Shown here in pieces: positions 17,605-24,716 of a stretch of DNA of 50,921 nucleotides. The stretch is from NCBI GenBank assembly GCA_947176915.1, contig CAMWSM010000009.1, forward strand, positions 1 to 50,921, in the 5' to 3' direction. A model generated the notes under the pieces. That model saw nothing but the letters and a program-made list of their open reading frames with translations. It made no database searches and was not told the DNA's origin. The stretch is from an uncultured Porphyromonadaceae bacterium (GTDB lineage: Bacteria > Bacteroidota > Bacteroidia > Bacteroidales > Muribaculaceae). Made by a program: the position numbers and the translations under genes. Position 1 is the stretch's first letter, and the number at the start of each line of letters is the position of its first letter.

Positions 17605-18300
17605 TCATGACTTGCAGCTGAAGGAATATCTCACTTTTACAACATAGCGTCGAACAATGCGTCTGAAATTATCCATGCCGGCTCCGTTATCGTAGGAGAC
17701 ATTACTGAAAGATGGTGTATCAAAATAATTTGGTCCCGTTTCCATTATCAGTTGAGGAGAAAGAAGATTAAGGTTTTCGGAATCAGCTATAAACTCGGCT
17801 TTTTCACGGGCAGCCGCCAATGCTGCCTTTAAACCCTCATGATTATAACGCTCAAGATCGGAATTATCAATTTTTATTACATTCAAAGATGTTATTCCTT
17901 TGCGTTCAAGACGTTCAGAAATCTCTTCAATCAGTTTGAAATCGGTAATAGTGGCAGCAATCCTTTTTGCCATCAGGAATTCACCCTTTTTATTATCCAT
18001 CTTTCGATAATTACCTATTTCCGTTGTCATAATATCTTGATCAGGAATTCCGGTTTCGTGAAGTATTTTTCGTACTCTTTTTTCTATTTCAGAGAGTTTT
18101 ACAATAGTGCTGTCTCCAATGATTCTTGGCTTATAATACTCTTCCATCCCTATTTCAATGGTAATTCTATCGGGTATGATGTTCAAAGTTGCTGACCCTG
18201 TTACTTCGATGAAGGGCAGAAGTGTTTCTTCTGAGGCAACTGCATCGGGAGAAAACACCGATAAAAACAAAGTGATGAAAAAAATAAATTTAGTTTTCAT
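17605..18300 (-). CDS. Periplasmic SIMPL-domain (DUF541) protein
   Basis: A 231-residue protein with a signal peptide (MKTKFIFFITLFLSVFSPDAVA) followed by a SIMPL/DUF541 domain. The family pattern is visible in FIEVTGSATLNIIPDRITIEIGM near the N-terminus, AAREKAEFIAD in the middle, and a C-terminal VVKVRYSFSC strand. Characterised relatives include mammalian SIMPL and bacterial periplasmic proteins such as YggE and BP26 that assemble into ring- or channel-like oligomers linked to oxidative stress. The role here is unknown. It is monocistronic, with a -7 box about 100 bases upstream, and shares a hairpin with hdhA at the 3' side. Confidence 0.85.
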   Translation of the reverse strand: MKTKFIFFITLFLSVFSPDAVASEETLLPFIEVTGSATLNIIPDRITIEIGMEEYYKPRIIGDSTIVKLSEIEKRVRKILHETGIPDQDIMTTEIGNYRKMDNKKGEFLMAKRIAATITDFKLIEEISERLERKGITSLNVIKIDNSDLERYNHEGLKAALAAAREKAEFIADSENLNLLSPQLIMETGPNYFDTPSFSNVSYDNGAGMDNFRRIVRRYVVKVRYSFSCKS

Positions 18301-18400
18301 ATCTATAAATTGAGGATGCTATAATTTCTGTAATGAGATTTTAGAAATATTTAAAAACCCTAAAAGCGAGTTTGGCAGACCTAACAGATCGTGAATGGTA

Positions 18401-18408
18401 CAAAATTA
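18401..18408 (-). promoter_or_regulatory. Bacteroidetes -7 box for the SIMPL-domain gene
   Basis: The minus strand reads TAATTTTG, an exact TAnnTTTG match about 100 bases before the start codon. No -33 element was found at the usual spacing. Confidence 0.45.
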
Positions 18409-18609
18409 GCCAAAAGATGATGAAAAACCATAAAAGAGAAGCTTAAAAATCCGAAAAATTACTTGATTCGGATGTGCCCCTTGAAAAAATAAAAGAATTA
18501 GTGAGGCAGTCCTACTCCTTAATAAAACTCGTTTTGCCGCCTCACAGGGGCTCATCTGATGTTTAATGGCACTATAGTTGTATGAGAATTGTAATAAGAT
18601 CTGAAATTC

Positions 18610-18665
18610 AATAAATAGTTAGACTCGAACACGGTCTGATCTGCGTTCGAGTCTAACTATTTATT
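18610..18665. repeat. Perfect 21-bp inverted repeat, probable bidirectional terminator
   Basis: Arms 18610-18630 and 18645-18665 are exact reverse complements around a 14-base loop. It begins 54 bases beyond the stop of the small secreted protein gene (minus strand). Outer flanks are A/T-rich but lack a long T-run. Both arm length and perfection exceed the other terminators in the window. Confidence 0.75.
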
Positions 18666-18719
18666 ATTTTCAAAATTTTCCTGACAGAATTAATTCCTCG
18701 GTATAATAAGGGAAAACGG

Positions 18720-19103
18720 TCAATACATAACTCGGTAGCTCTTTCCATCCTTAAAGACAAAATTGACAGAAACCGGCACGGGAAGCATCGTGACCATCTC
18801 CTTAAATTCCGTACCGAAACTATTTCTGAGTTCCTGTTTTGTCATTGATTTACAAGCCTCAATGAATTCATCACTTGAGAGTTCAGTAGAATTCATGTGT
18901 ATCACGAAGTCCATCTGGTTTCCGCCGTTAAGAAGTTGCACCCTATAGAATGTCATTTCCTTGTCGATAGGCTGAGGAAGGGTTTTGTTCATCTCAGTTA
19001 CAAAAACGGGGAGATCGCTTTTAGACAATTGTTGTGCATTAGAGGCAAAAGATAGCGCAAGGCTGCAAACTGCCAGGAAAGCCACAATAATAATTTTTTT
19101 CAT
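18720..19103 (-). CDS. Small secreted protein of unknown function
   Basis: A 127-residue protein with a clear signal peptide (MKKIIIVAFLAVCSLALSFASNAQ). The mature part is about 100 residues, with no cysteine pattern or motif I recognise. It alternates short amphipathic strands and helices (MTFYRVQLLNGG, MDFVIHMNS, SSDEFIEACKSM, VSVNFVFKDGKSYRVMY), suggesting a small alpha/beta domain. It lies alone, divergent from the HTH-lipoprotein gene 267 bases away, with the 21-bp inverted repeat downstream. No TAnnTTTG box was found upstream. It is probably a real periplasmic protein; no function is proposed. Confidence 0.75.
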   Translation of the reverse strand: MKKIIIVAFLAVCSLALSFASNAQQLSKSDLPVFVTEMNKTLPQPIDKEMTFYRVQLLNGGNQMDFVIHMNSTELSSDEFIEACKSMTKQELRNSFGTEFKEMVTMLPVPVSVNFVFKDGKSYRVMY

Positions 19104-19358
19104 AAAATCACAATTTTAAATTATTTATGAAGGTTAGTTGTTAATTACAATAAATAAGCAATAATTGAGTATTAATGAAAAGAAAACGAAGAAAGTGAAA
19201 ATATATTGTAAATTTTCGCAATGCATCAAGGGAAATTTTGATCGCTGTGATAGCGATGATATGATAAAAAAAGATTAAGTTTGCAAAATAATTAGCTGTT
19301 GCAGATACACTACATATTGTTACATCGGAAACATTATGCGTATCTTGAATTTGAATTT

Positions 19359-19366
19359 TAATTTTG
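19359..19366 (+). promoter_or_regulatory. -7 box (TAATTTTG) four bases before the start codon
   Basis: An exact TAnnTTTG match ends four bases before the ATG at 19371. With the usual distance to the transcription start, this mRNA would begin at or next to the start codon, that is, be leaderless or nearly so. Confidence 0.55.
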
Positions 19367-19370
19367 CATC

Positions 19371-20354
19371 ATGCGAAGTTTGCTTTACATAGTAATCTTG
19401 TTGATTGTTTCAGGATGTGCTCTTTCAAGCACTCAGCCAAAGGTGCTTGATGAGGCTCAGCGTCTTTTGCAGAGTGATCCTACGGCTGCCTGGTCAAAAC
19501 TTAATAGCGTTGACGTGTCGGAATTTCAGGATTCCGCTACTATTGCGCGGTGGGCACTGCTATATAGCGAGGCAATGGTCGTCAACAGGATATGCGCACC
19601 CACTGACACCATAGTGAATATAGCCGTAGATTACTATGAACGTCATAACCTAACTGATGCATTCAAACGCGCATCCCGTCTTAAAGCTCTTATAAAAGTC
19701 GGGGAAAATACGGACAGTCTTGCCACTGCCCTGTATCTTCAGAGGGAGAAGGAATTTCTTTTATATAAAGAGAGAGTTAAGCGGAAGACCTATATGTATT
19801 ACGGCTTAATAATTCTGCTAATTTCTGTAGGGGTAATAGTGTGGATGCGGCAACGGCTGAAGATACAGACATTGCGTAATGACGCATTAATTGCTGAGGC
19901 TTGGGGTATTGAGCAACTTGTCGAATCGGGAAAAGAGGATGTCAGCAGACTTGAAACAAGGTTACACCGACTTCTTGAAAACCGTTTTTCCCTTATTGAT
20001 TCCTTATGTCAGACATACTATGAAACTCAGGGCACCAAGACTGAGCGAAAGGCTATCATCGACAAGGTAAAGAGTGCGATAGAATCAGTAAGAAGTGATT
20101 CGATGTCAGAGATGGAACAAGCTGTTAACGATTGCAGGGATAATTTGCTTGTCAAGGTAAAGGAAAATTATCCTGAAATAAAAGCTGAAGATTATCAGTT
20201 GTTGGTCTATCTTGCGAGTGGACTTTCTACCCGTACGATAAGTCTTCTCATGGATGAGACAGTTGATGTGATTTATAAACGGAAATCAAGGCTGAAAGCC
20301 AGGCTCAGGAATTTTGTGGAGCCATTTTGTCCTCAAATAATGGACGTTTTCTAA
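19371..20354 (+). CDS. Membrane-spanning lipoprotein with cytoplasmic HTH domain (putative regulator)
   Basis: A 327-residue protein with an unusual layout. It has a lipoprotein signal with lipobox VSGC (Cys16), a helical possibly TPR-like periplasmic segment (about 25-135), one transmembrane helix (141-158), a charged coiled-coil-like segment (about 160-265) and a C-terminal helix-turn-helix (274-312: DYQLLVYLASGLSTRTISLL ... VIYKRKSRLKARL). The YKRKSRLK ending resembles Bacteroidales proteins with TPR, membrane and LuxR-like domains. The topology implies an envelope sensor with a direct DNA-binding output, without a kinase. It is followed by the outer-membrane barrel gene 142 bases downstream, a likely target or partner. 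Domain boundaries are by eye and DNA binding is inferred. Confidence 0.75.
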   Translation: MRSLLYIVILLIVSGCALSSTQPKVLDEAQRLLQSDPTAAWSKLNSVDVSEFQDSATIARWALLYSEAMVVNRICAPTDTIVNIAVDYYERHNLTDAFKRASRLKALIKVGENTDSLATALYLQREKEFLLYKERVKRKTYMYYGLIILLISVGVIVWMRQRLKIQTLRNDALIAEAWGIEQLVESGKEDVSRLETRLHRLLENRFSLIDSLCQTYYETQGTKTERKAIIDKVKSAIESVRSDSMSEMEQAVNDCRDNLLVKVKENYPEIKAEDYQLLVYLASGLSTRTISLLMDETVDVIYKRKSRLKARLRNFVEPFCPQIMDVF

Positions 20355-20445
20355 TCAGATGTATTCTCTGTCAGACTTTTTATAAATATTAATTTGTAAA
20401 TATTTGAATATTAGACTATAATAAATTAATAAGTCAGACTGTATT

Positions 20446-20478
20446 TTTGGAAGAATAGGTTTTGGATGAGTAATTTTG
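20446..20478 (+). promoter_or_regulatory. Bacteroidetes promoter for the plug-barrel protein gene
   Basis: TTTG (20446-20449), a 21-base spacer and TAATTTTG (20471-20478) match the consensus. The box overlaps an in-frame TTG at 20476, so the ATG at 20497 must be the start. Confidence 0.65.
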
Positions 20479-20496
20479 CCGAAAAATTTAACTCGT

Positions 20497-22581
20497 ATGA
20501 ATGCAAAATTATTCATTGTTTTTCTTGCTCCTGCCTTAACATGCGGAGGTGGGGCTTATGCTCAGAATCAGGAGTCATCCGATAGCCTCACACGCGAACT
20601 TCAGGAAGTAATTGTAACCGCAAAGCAGCCTGCGACTAAACTCGTAGGGTCAACCCTCGTCTCAAATATTTCCGGTACAAGTCTTGCCGATCTTGGAAAT
20701 GCCCTTGATGTTCTTGCCCAGCTTCCCATGATAAAAGTTGTCGATAATACGGTAAGCGTAATAGGGAAGAGCAGTATCGAAATATTTATTGATGGACGGC
20801 GAATGCAGGATGAGCAGCAACTACAGCAGCTGCTATCCTCAAATCTAAAGAAAGTGGAATTACTTATGGCACCCGGCGCCGCGTACGAAAGCACAACCGG
20901 AGCTGTCCTTAAAATTACCACAAAACGTAATTTCATGGAGGGGCTTTCAGCGACAGATCAATTTCAGCTTCAAAGACGACGTAAATGGTCAGTGATGGAT
21001 TATCTCGGCTTCAATTACCTCATCGGCAGCTGGGAGGTGTTCGTCAACGGGACAATAACCCATAATAATTCTCTTGCCAAAGGAACAACGACAAACACGT
21101 TTATTTATAATGATAAAGAGACTGTAGTGGGAGGTACGCAGCAAAACACCTATCCAACAACTACAGGATTGGTAAAAGCCGGATTCAACTATGTTAAGGG
21201 TAACCAAGGTTTCGGAGGTTATTATCGATTCAATCCGGAAAGGGGCGACTTTAAAAACACAGGATCGGAATGGCTTGACAAGGGTCCGATAATAAGCCGA
21301 GAGATAAAAAAATTAACTACAGGACACAATCACCTTGCATCAGTGTATTACGAAAATACCTTTTCAGACAGGGATCTCCTTCACTTCGATGGTGATTTTC
21401 GTAGCTCAAATGTCAAAAACAATGTCCTCACTTCTTATCCCAATAGTGATTATCCTCCTGTCAACTCCCGTGATGAGAGTAATTCAACACTATGGGCAGG
21501 TAAACTATATATGAATTTTCCACTTTGGAACGGGCAATTTACCGTCGGAACTCAGGATAGTTATACACATACCACACTTGATTACCGGATGTTGAACTCT
21601 ACAGTAGAGGAATATATACCTTCTTCCTTGACAGACGCAAGGCAAATTTCAGCAGCCTTGTTCGCATCATGGTCACGCATTTTGGGTAGATTTTCCCTAT
21701 CGGCGGGCGCAAGATATGAATACGTAGATTATGAGTTAACAGTTGATGGAAAACGTGACGAAAATGTCAGCCGCAGAGACCATCTGGTGACTCCGGACAT
21801 ATCCTTTGGATATTCGTTTAACGATATATCGCAGTTAAGCCTCAGTTACAAGATGGCTGTGGTGAGGCCTCCATATTCTCGTCTCACCGGTTCGCTAAGT
21901 TACGTAGGTCTTCATGAGATAGAGGGGGGTAATCCCTCGCTGCATGATGAGCGTATGCATGATGTTCAGCTATTTGGAATGTGGAAGAGCTTTATGTTGC
22001 AGGCAGATTTTACCAAAGCAATTGATACATACGCATATATTAAGCAACTTTATCCGGCACCGAATCTTCAGCTGCTTATGCATCCCGTCAATATCAATGT
22101 TTCTGCAGTCAGCTTGTATGCAGTATGGAGTCAATCTGTGCGTCATTGGACTCCAAATCTTACTATCGGCATTTACCGGCAATGGCTTACGGTCGATGAC
22201 ACAAAGCATAATAAACCAATATTCTCATATTATTTTGACAATACTTTTTCTTTGCCTCGTGGATGGATGATCACAGCAGATATGAGCGGAAGATCGGAAG
22301 GGGATATGCATACAAACAGGTTCGCTACTACTTGGTTGACAATGGATGTGTCAGTAGGAAAAACATTTTTTAATAAATCTCTTACAGTAAAACTTTCAGC
22401 GATCGACATTTTAAACACATTCAATGATGACTGGACGATGAATACAAATGGTATTTCCGTTGATAAGCGTCAGAATTATGACCGTCGGGGTGTCACGCTA
22501 AACCTGATATATAATTTCCAGCCTCGTCAAAGCAAATATAGAGGAAAATCTGCTTCCGAAGAGGAATTGAACAGACTTTGA
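20497..22581 (+). CDS. Outer-membrane plug-barrel protein (TonB-receptor-like, OMP_b-brl_3 type)
   Basis: A 694-residue protein with signal peptide (MNAKLFIVFLAPALTCGGGAYAQ). A TonB-box-like ELQEVIVTAKQP precedes a plug domain (about residues 45-145: LADLGNALDVLAQLPMIKV, IFIDGRR, LKKVELLMAPGAAYE, TGAVLKITTKRN). A long beta-barrel of the OMP_b-brl_3 kind follows. Members of this family usually carry an N-terminal carboxypeptidase-regulatory-like domain before the plug (family knowledge); here the plug starts immediately after the signal peptide. No SusD-like lipoprotein follows, so it is not a standard Sus pair. It may import or sense a small molecule with the upstream HTH lipoprotein (inference). 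Cargo is unknown. Confidence 0.85.
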   Translation: MNAKLFIVFLAPALTCGGGAYAQNQESSDSLTRELQEVIVTAKQPATKLVGSTLVSNISGTSLADLGNALDVLAQLPMIKVVDNTVSVIGKSSIEIFIDGRRMQDEQQLQQLLSSNLKKVELLMAPGAAYESTTGAVLKITTKRNFMEGLSATDQFQLQRRRKWSVMDYLGFNYLIGSWEVFVNGTITHNNSLAKGTTTNTFIYNDKETVVGGTQQNTYPTTTGLVKAGFNYVKGNQGFGGYYRFNPERGDFKNTGSEWLDKGPIISREIKKLTTGHNHLASVYYENTFSDRDLLHFDGDFRSSNVKNNVLTSYPNSDYPPVNSRDESNSTLWAGKLYMNFPLWNGQFTVGTQDSYTHTTLDYRMLNSTVEEYIPSSLTDARQISAALFASWSRILGRFSLSAGARYEYVDYELTVDGKRDENVSRRDHLVTPDISFGYSFNDISQLSLSYKMAVVRPPYSRLTGSLSYVGLHEIEGGNPSLHDERMHDVQLFGMWKSFMLQADFTKAIDTYAYIKQLYPAPNLQLLMHPVNINVSAVSLYAVWSQSVRHWTPNLTIGIYRQWLTVDDTKHNKPIFSYYFDNTFSLPRGWMITADMSGRSEGDMHTNRFATTWLTMDVSVGKTFFNKSLTVKLSAIDILNTFNDDWTMNTNGISVDKRQNYDRRGVTLNLIYNFQPRQSKYRGKSASEEELNRL

Positions 22582-22814
22582 AAGCTACCTTTTGTCTTAA
22601 ATCGATAGAATAATTTGTCGTTCGTCACGTTAATTGATAAGAAAAATCTACCCAATAAATAACATTCTCCTAAGATAAATTTATATCCCGGGGGTATACT
22701 ACAGCATATATAAATAGTTATGAAAGAGGAAGTAAGAATAGACGTAACCAAGCAGAGCGAAGAGGAATTATATAATTTATTTTAAAAACGACATGTTTTG
22801 ACATGCTTCATTAT

Positions 22815-22822
22815 TAATTTTG
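22815..22822 (+). promoter_or_regulatory. -7 box (TAATTTTG) four bases before the WYL gene start
   Basis: An exact TAnnTTTG match ends four bases before the ATG at 22827, predicting a leaderless or nearly leaderless operon mRNA. No -33 TTTG lies at 19-21 bases; one occurs 14 bases upstream. Confidence 0.55.
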
Positions 22823-22826
22823 CAGC

Positions 22827-23741
22827 ATGAATCAGAAGATGGGGCGGCTGATCCGCTATATATTAATCATACAAAAGCTATCGGGGAGAAGGAAATTCAT
22901 CCCGGCAGAAGAATTGCTTTCACATCTTATCCTCCAGATGGAACTGAGGGGTTATGATGTAGGGCTGAGTGTCCGCACCCTCCAAAGGGATATAGCAGAG
23001 ATTAGGAGTATGTTTGAAATAGATATAAAGAACCGGCGCGGAGAGGGTTACTTCATATCTGACCGCACGGATAATGCTGAAATAAGCTATGAGGAATTGC
23101 TCCTGAATTTTGATTTGCTTACTTCCCTTAACAATACGGCAGACGTTGCAGGATTAATTATTCCTGAGCATCACCGGCCTAAGGGAGCGGAGAGCATTAC
23201 TTCCATCATTCATGCAATCAAGGGTTCAAGAGCAATAAGTTTTGATTATAAATTGGTGCGTAAGGAGAATAAAATCATACACAAGACTGTCAATCCTCAT
23301 TTCCTTAAGGAATCCTTGGGATTATGGTATCTTGTGGCGGTAGATAATGCCGGCAAACTCTGCATTTATGCTGTAGACCGTATAAGCAATCTGGAGATTC
23401 TACCTGATTGTTTCAAGAGGGATAAGTCTCTTGATCCCAACAGTCTTTTTCAGAACAGCTACGGTATTTGGGATGACGTGAATGTTCCAATTGAAGAGGT
23501 TGTGCTTTCCTATTCTCCTCTTGACGGTTATTTTCTCAAGACAACTCCCCTGCATTCCTCGCAGGAGGTGCTGGCGGACACTGATAATGAGTTCAGAATC
23601 AAACTGCAAATACGCATTACAAATGATTTCGTAATGGCACTCTTGGCACGCAGCAATTCATTGACCGTAATCAAGCCGCTCTCGCTGCGTAAGAGAATAA
23701 ACGAGGTTTATCAACAAGCAATAATGAGAAATAAGATATGA
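22827..23741 (+). CDS. WYL-domain transcriptional regulator (DeoR-like HTH)
   Basis: A 304-residue regulator. An N-terminal winged HTH (about 1-70: RLIRYILIIQKLSG ... LSVRTLQRDIAEI ... IDIKNRRGEGYFI) is followed by a WYL ligand-sensing domain (about 125-205) with ISFDYK, HFLKESLGLWYLVAVD and YAVDRISNLEIL, and a C-terminal extension (WCX-like). WYL proteins bind nucleotides, nucleic acid or small ligands and switch transcription. The stop overlaps the start of the SMR exporter (ATGA), and the third gene overlaps again, so it almost certainly controls its own operon. Its -7 box abuts the start codon. Ligand unknown. Confidence 0.9.
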   Translation: MNQKMGRLIRYILIIQKLSGRRKFIPAEELLSHLILQMELRGYDVGLSVRTLQRDIAEIRSMFEIDIKNRRGEGYFISDRTDNAEISYEELLLNFDLLTSLNNTADVAGLIIPEHHRPKGAESITSIIHAIKGSRAISFDYKLVRKENKIIHKTVNPHFLKESLGLWYLVAVDNAGKLCIYAVDRISNLEILPDCFKRDKSLDPNSLFQNSYGIWDDVNVPIEEVVLSYSPLDGYFLKTTPLHSSQEVLADTDNEFRIKLQIRITNDFVMALLARSNSLTVIKPLSLRKRINEVYQQAIMRNKI

Positions 23742-24061
23742 ATTGGTTTTTTCTAATTATCGCCGGTTGCTTTGAAACGGGTTTCGCATTTTGTCTCGGC
23801 AAAATGAAAGGATTATCGGGAACCCCGTGGTGTCTATGGGGAATCGGGTTTCTTGCTTGTCTTACCCTGAGCATGTCATTATTGGCAAGGAGCGTGCAAA
23901 CTATACCAATAGGTACGGCTTATCCGATATGGACCGGAATAGGAGCAGTTGGCACCGTGATTGTCGGTATTATTTTTTTTAATGAACCTGCCACTTTTTG
24001 GAGGATGTTTTTTATAACCACCCTGATAATTTCTATTATCGGTCTTAAGCTTGTACACTAA
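23738..24061 (+). CDS. SMR-family exporter, Gdx/SugE (guanidinium) type
   Basis: A 107-residue protein with four transmembrane helices, the standard SMR size. The essential glutamate is Glu13 (AGCFETGFAF). The third helix signature IPIGTAYPIWTGIGAVG and the C-terminal IIGLKL match the SugE/Gdx branch, whose characterised members export guanidinium, rather than the EmrE multidrug branch. It acts as a dual-topology dimer in the inner membrane, exchanging protons for cargo (family knowledge). It overlaps the WYL gene by four bases and the Nim-like gene by one base (TAATG), implying coupled translation. No guanidine riboswitch is apparent; control probably lies with the WYL protein. Specificity is inferred from motifs. 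Confidence 0.88.
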   Translation: MNWFFLIIAGCFETGFAFCLGKMKGLSGTPWCLWGIGFLACLTLSMSLLARSVQTIPIGTAYPIWTGIGAVGTVIVGIIFFNEPATFWRMFFITTLIISIIGLKLVH

Positions 24062-24546
24062 TGAAAAGAAAAATGCGACGCTTTAAGCAACAGTTAAGTG
24101 AGGAAGAGAGTATTGAAATACTCTGTAGCACCACTTCCGGAGTCCTTTCTTTGTGTGGAGAGGATATGCATCCATACGGAGTGCCTTTGAGTCATGTCTA
24201 TGCTAATGGCAATTTATACTTTCATTCAGCTCTCAATGGATATAAGTTGGATTTAATCCGTCAGAATGATAATGTAAGTTTTACGGTTATTGCAAAAGAT
24301 GAAATTCATCCTGACAGATACACTACCTACTTTTTAAGTGTGATTGTATTTGGAAAAATAAGGATTATTGAAAATGAGGCTGAGAAAAAAAGAATTCTTG
24401 AGATTTTGGGGCATAGATGTAACGCTGAAGATGAAGAAGGACTTTCTGCCGAACTTAAGAAAGGATTGGCTCGGTGTGTGGCTCTTGAAATGACCATTGA
24501 CCATTTGACAGGGAAACAAGCTATAGAATTGATTGGGAATCAATAA
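24061..24546 (+). CDS. Nim-like pyridoxamine 5'-phosphate oxidase-fold flavoprotein
   Basis: A 161-residue split-barrel protein of the NimA-like COG3467 group. Diagnostic segments are the MRRFKQQLSEEESIEIL head, TSGVLSLCGEDMHPYGVPLSHVY, GNLYFHSALNGYKLDLI, TTYFLSVIVFGKIRII and IDHLTGKQAIELIG. The family binds FMN or a related flavin. Nim proteins are linked to 5-nitroimidazole resistance in Bacteroides, but most chromosomal relatives have no proven role. The start shares one base with the exporter stop, so it is the third gene of the WYL-Gdx-Nim operon and may chemically modify what the exporter or regulator handles (inference). A terminator follows 41 bases after the stop. Confidence 0.85.
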   Translation: MKRKMRRFKQQLSEEESIEILCSTTSGVLSLCGEDMHPYGVPLSHVYANGNLYFHSALNGYKLDLIRQNDNVSFTVIAKDEIHPDRYTTYFLSVIVFGKIRIIENEAEKKRILEILGHRCNAEDEEGLSAELKKGLARCVALEMTIDHLTGKQAIELIGNQ

Positions 24547-24587
24547 ATTGAAAAATGTCGCATCTTTAATGATTTTTTGTCGCATAC

Positions 24588-24625
24588 AAAATAGCATTCT
24601 TTTTTGCAAAGAATGCTATTTTTGT
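24588..24625 (+). terminator. Terminator of the WYL-Gdx-Nim operon
   Basis: A perfect 15-bp stem (24588-24602 with 24608-24622) with a 5-base loop ends in a T-run, 41 bases past the operon's last stop codon. Confidence 0.88.
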
Positions 24626-24716
24626 ATCTCTCAATTTTAATCTTCAATTAGGTTGCCAAAGGGTTCAAAACCACTTATGCAATTAGTTTCTAACTTAACT
24701 ATTATAATTTGACATT

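Larger units (their letters stand above)
18301..18719. other. 419-base intergenic region with promoter box and two inverted repeats
   Basis: No coding sequence is supportable here. It holds the -7 box of the SIMPL gene (18401-18408), a 7-bp inverted repeat with a long loop (18501-18507 with 18539-18545) and the very strong 21-bp repeat at 18610-18665. The stretch between about 18410 and 18600 could encode a small RNA or be decayed sequence; nothing in it is recognisable. Confidence 0.6.

Noticed and set aside
19104..19370. Possible promoter for the small secreted protein gene
   Set aside because: No TAnnTTTG match was found on the minus strand in this gap; only A/T-rich sequence is visible.
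22720..22785. 21-codon open frame (MKEEVRIDVTKQSEEELYNL) before the WYL gene
   Set aside because: It is too short to support, has no promoter box or ribosome-binding site, and could be chance. It would merit ribosome profiling only.
22582..22826. Possible guanidine riboswitch before the WYL-Gdx-Nim operon
   Set aside because: No recognisable class I-III motif is seen, and the promoter box adjoins the start codon, leaving no leader.
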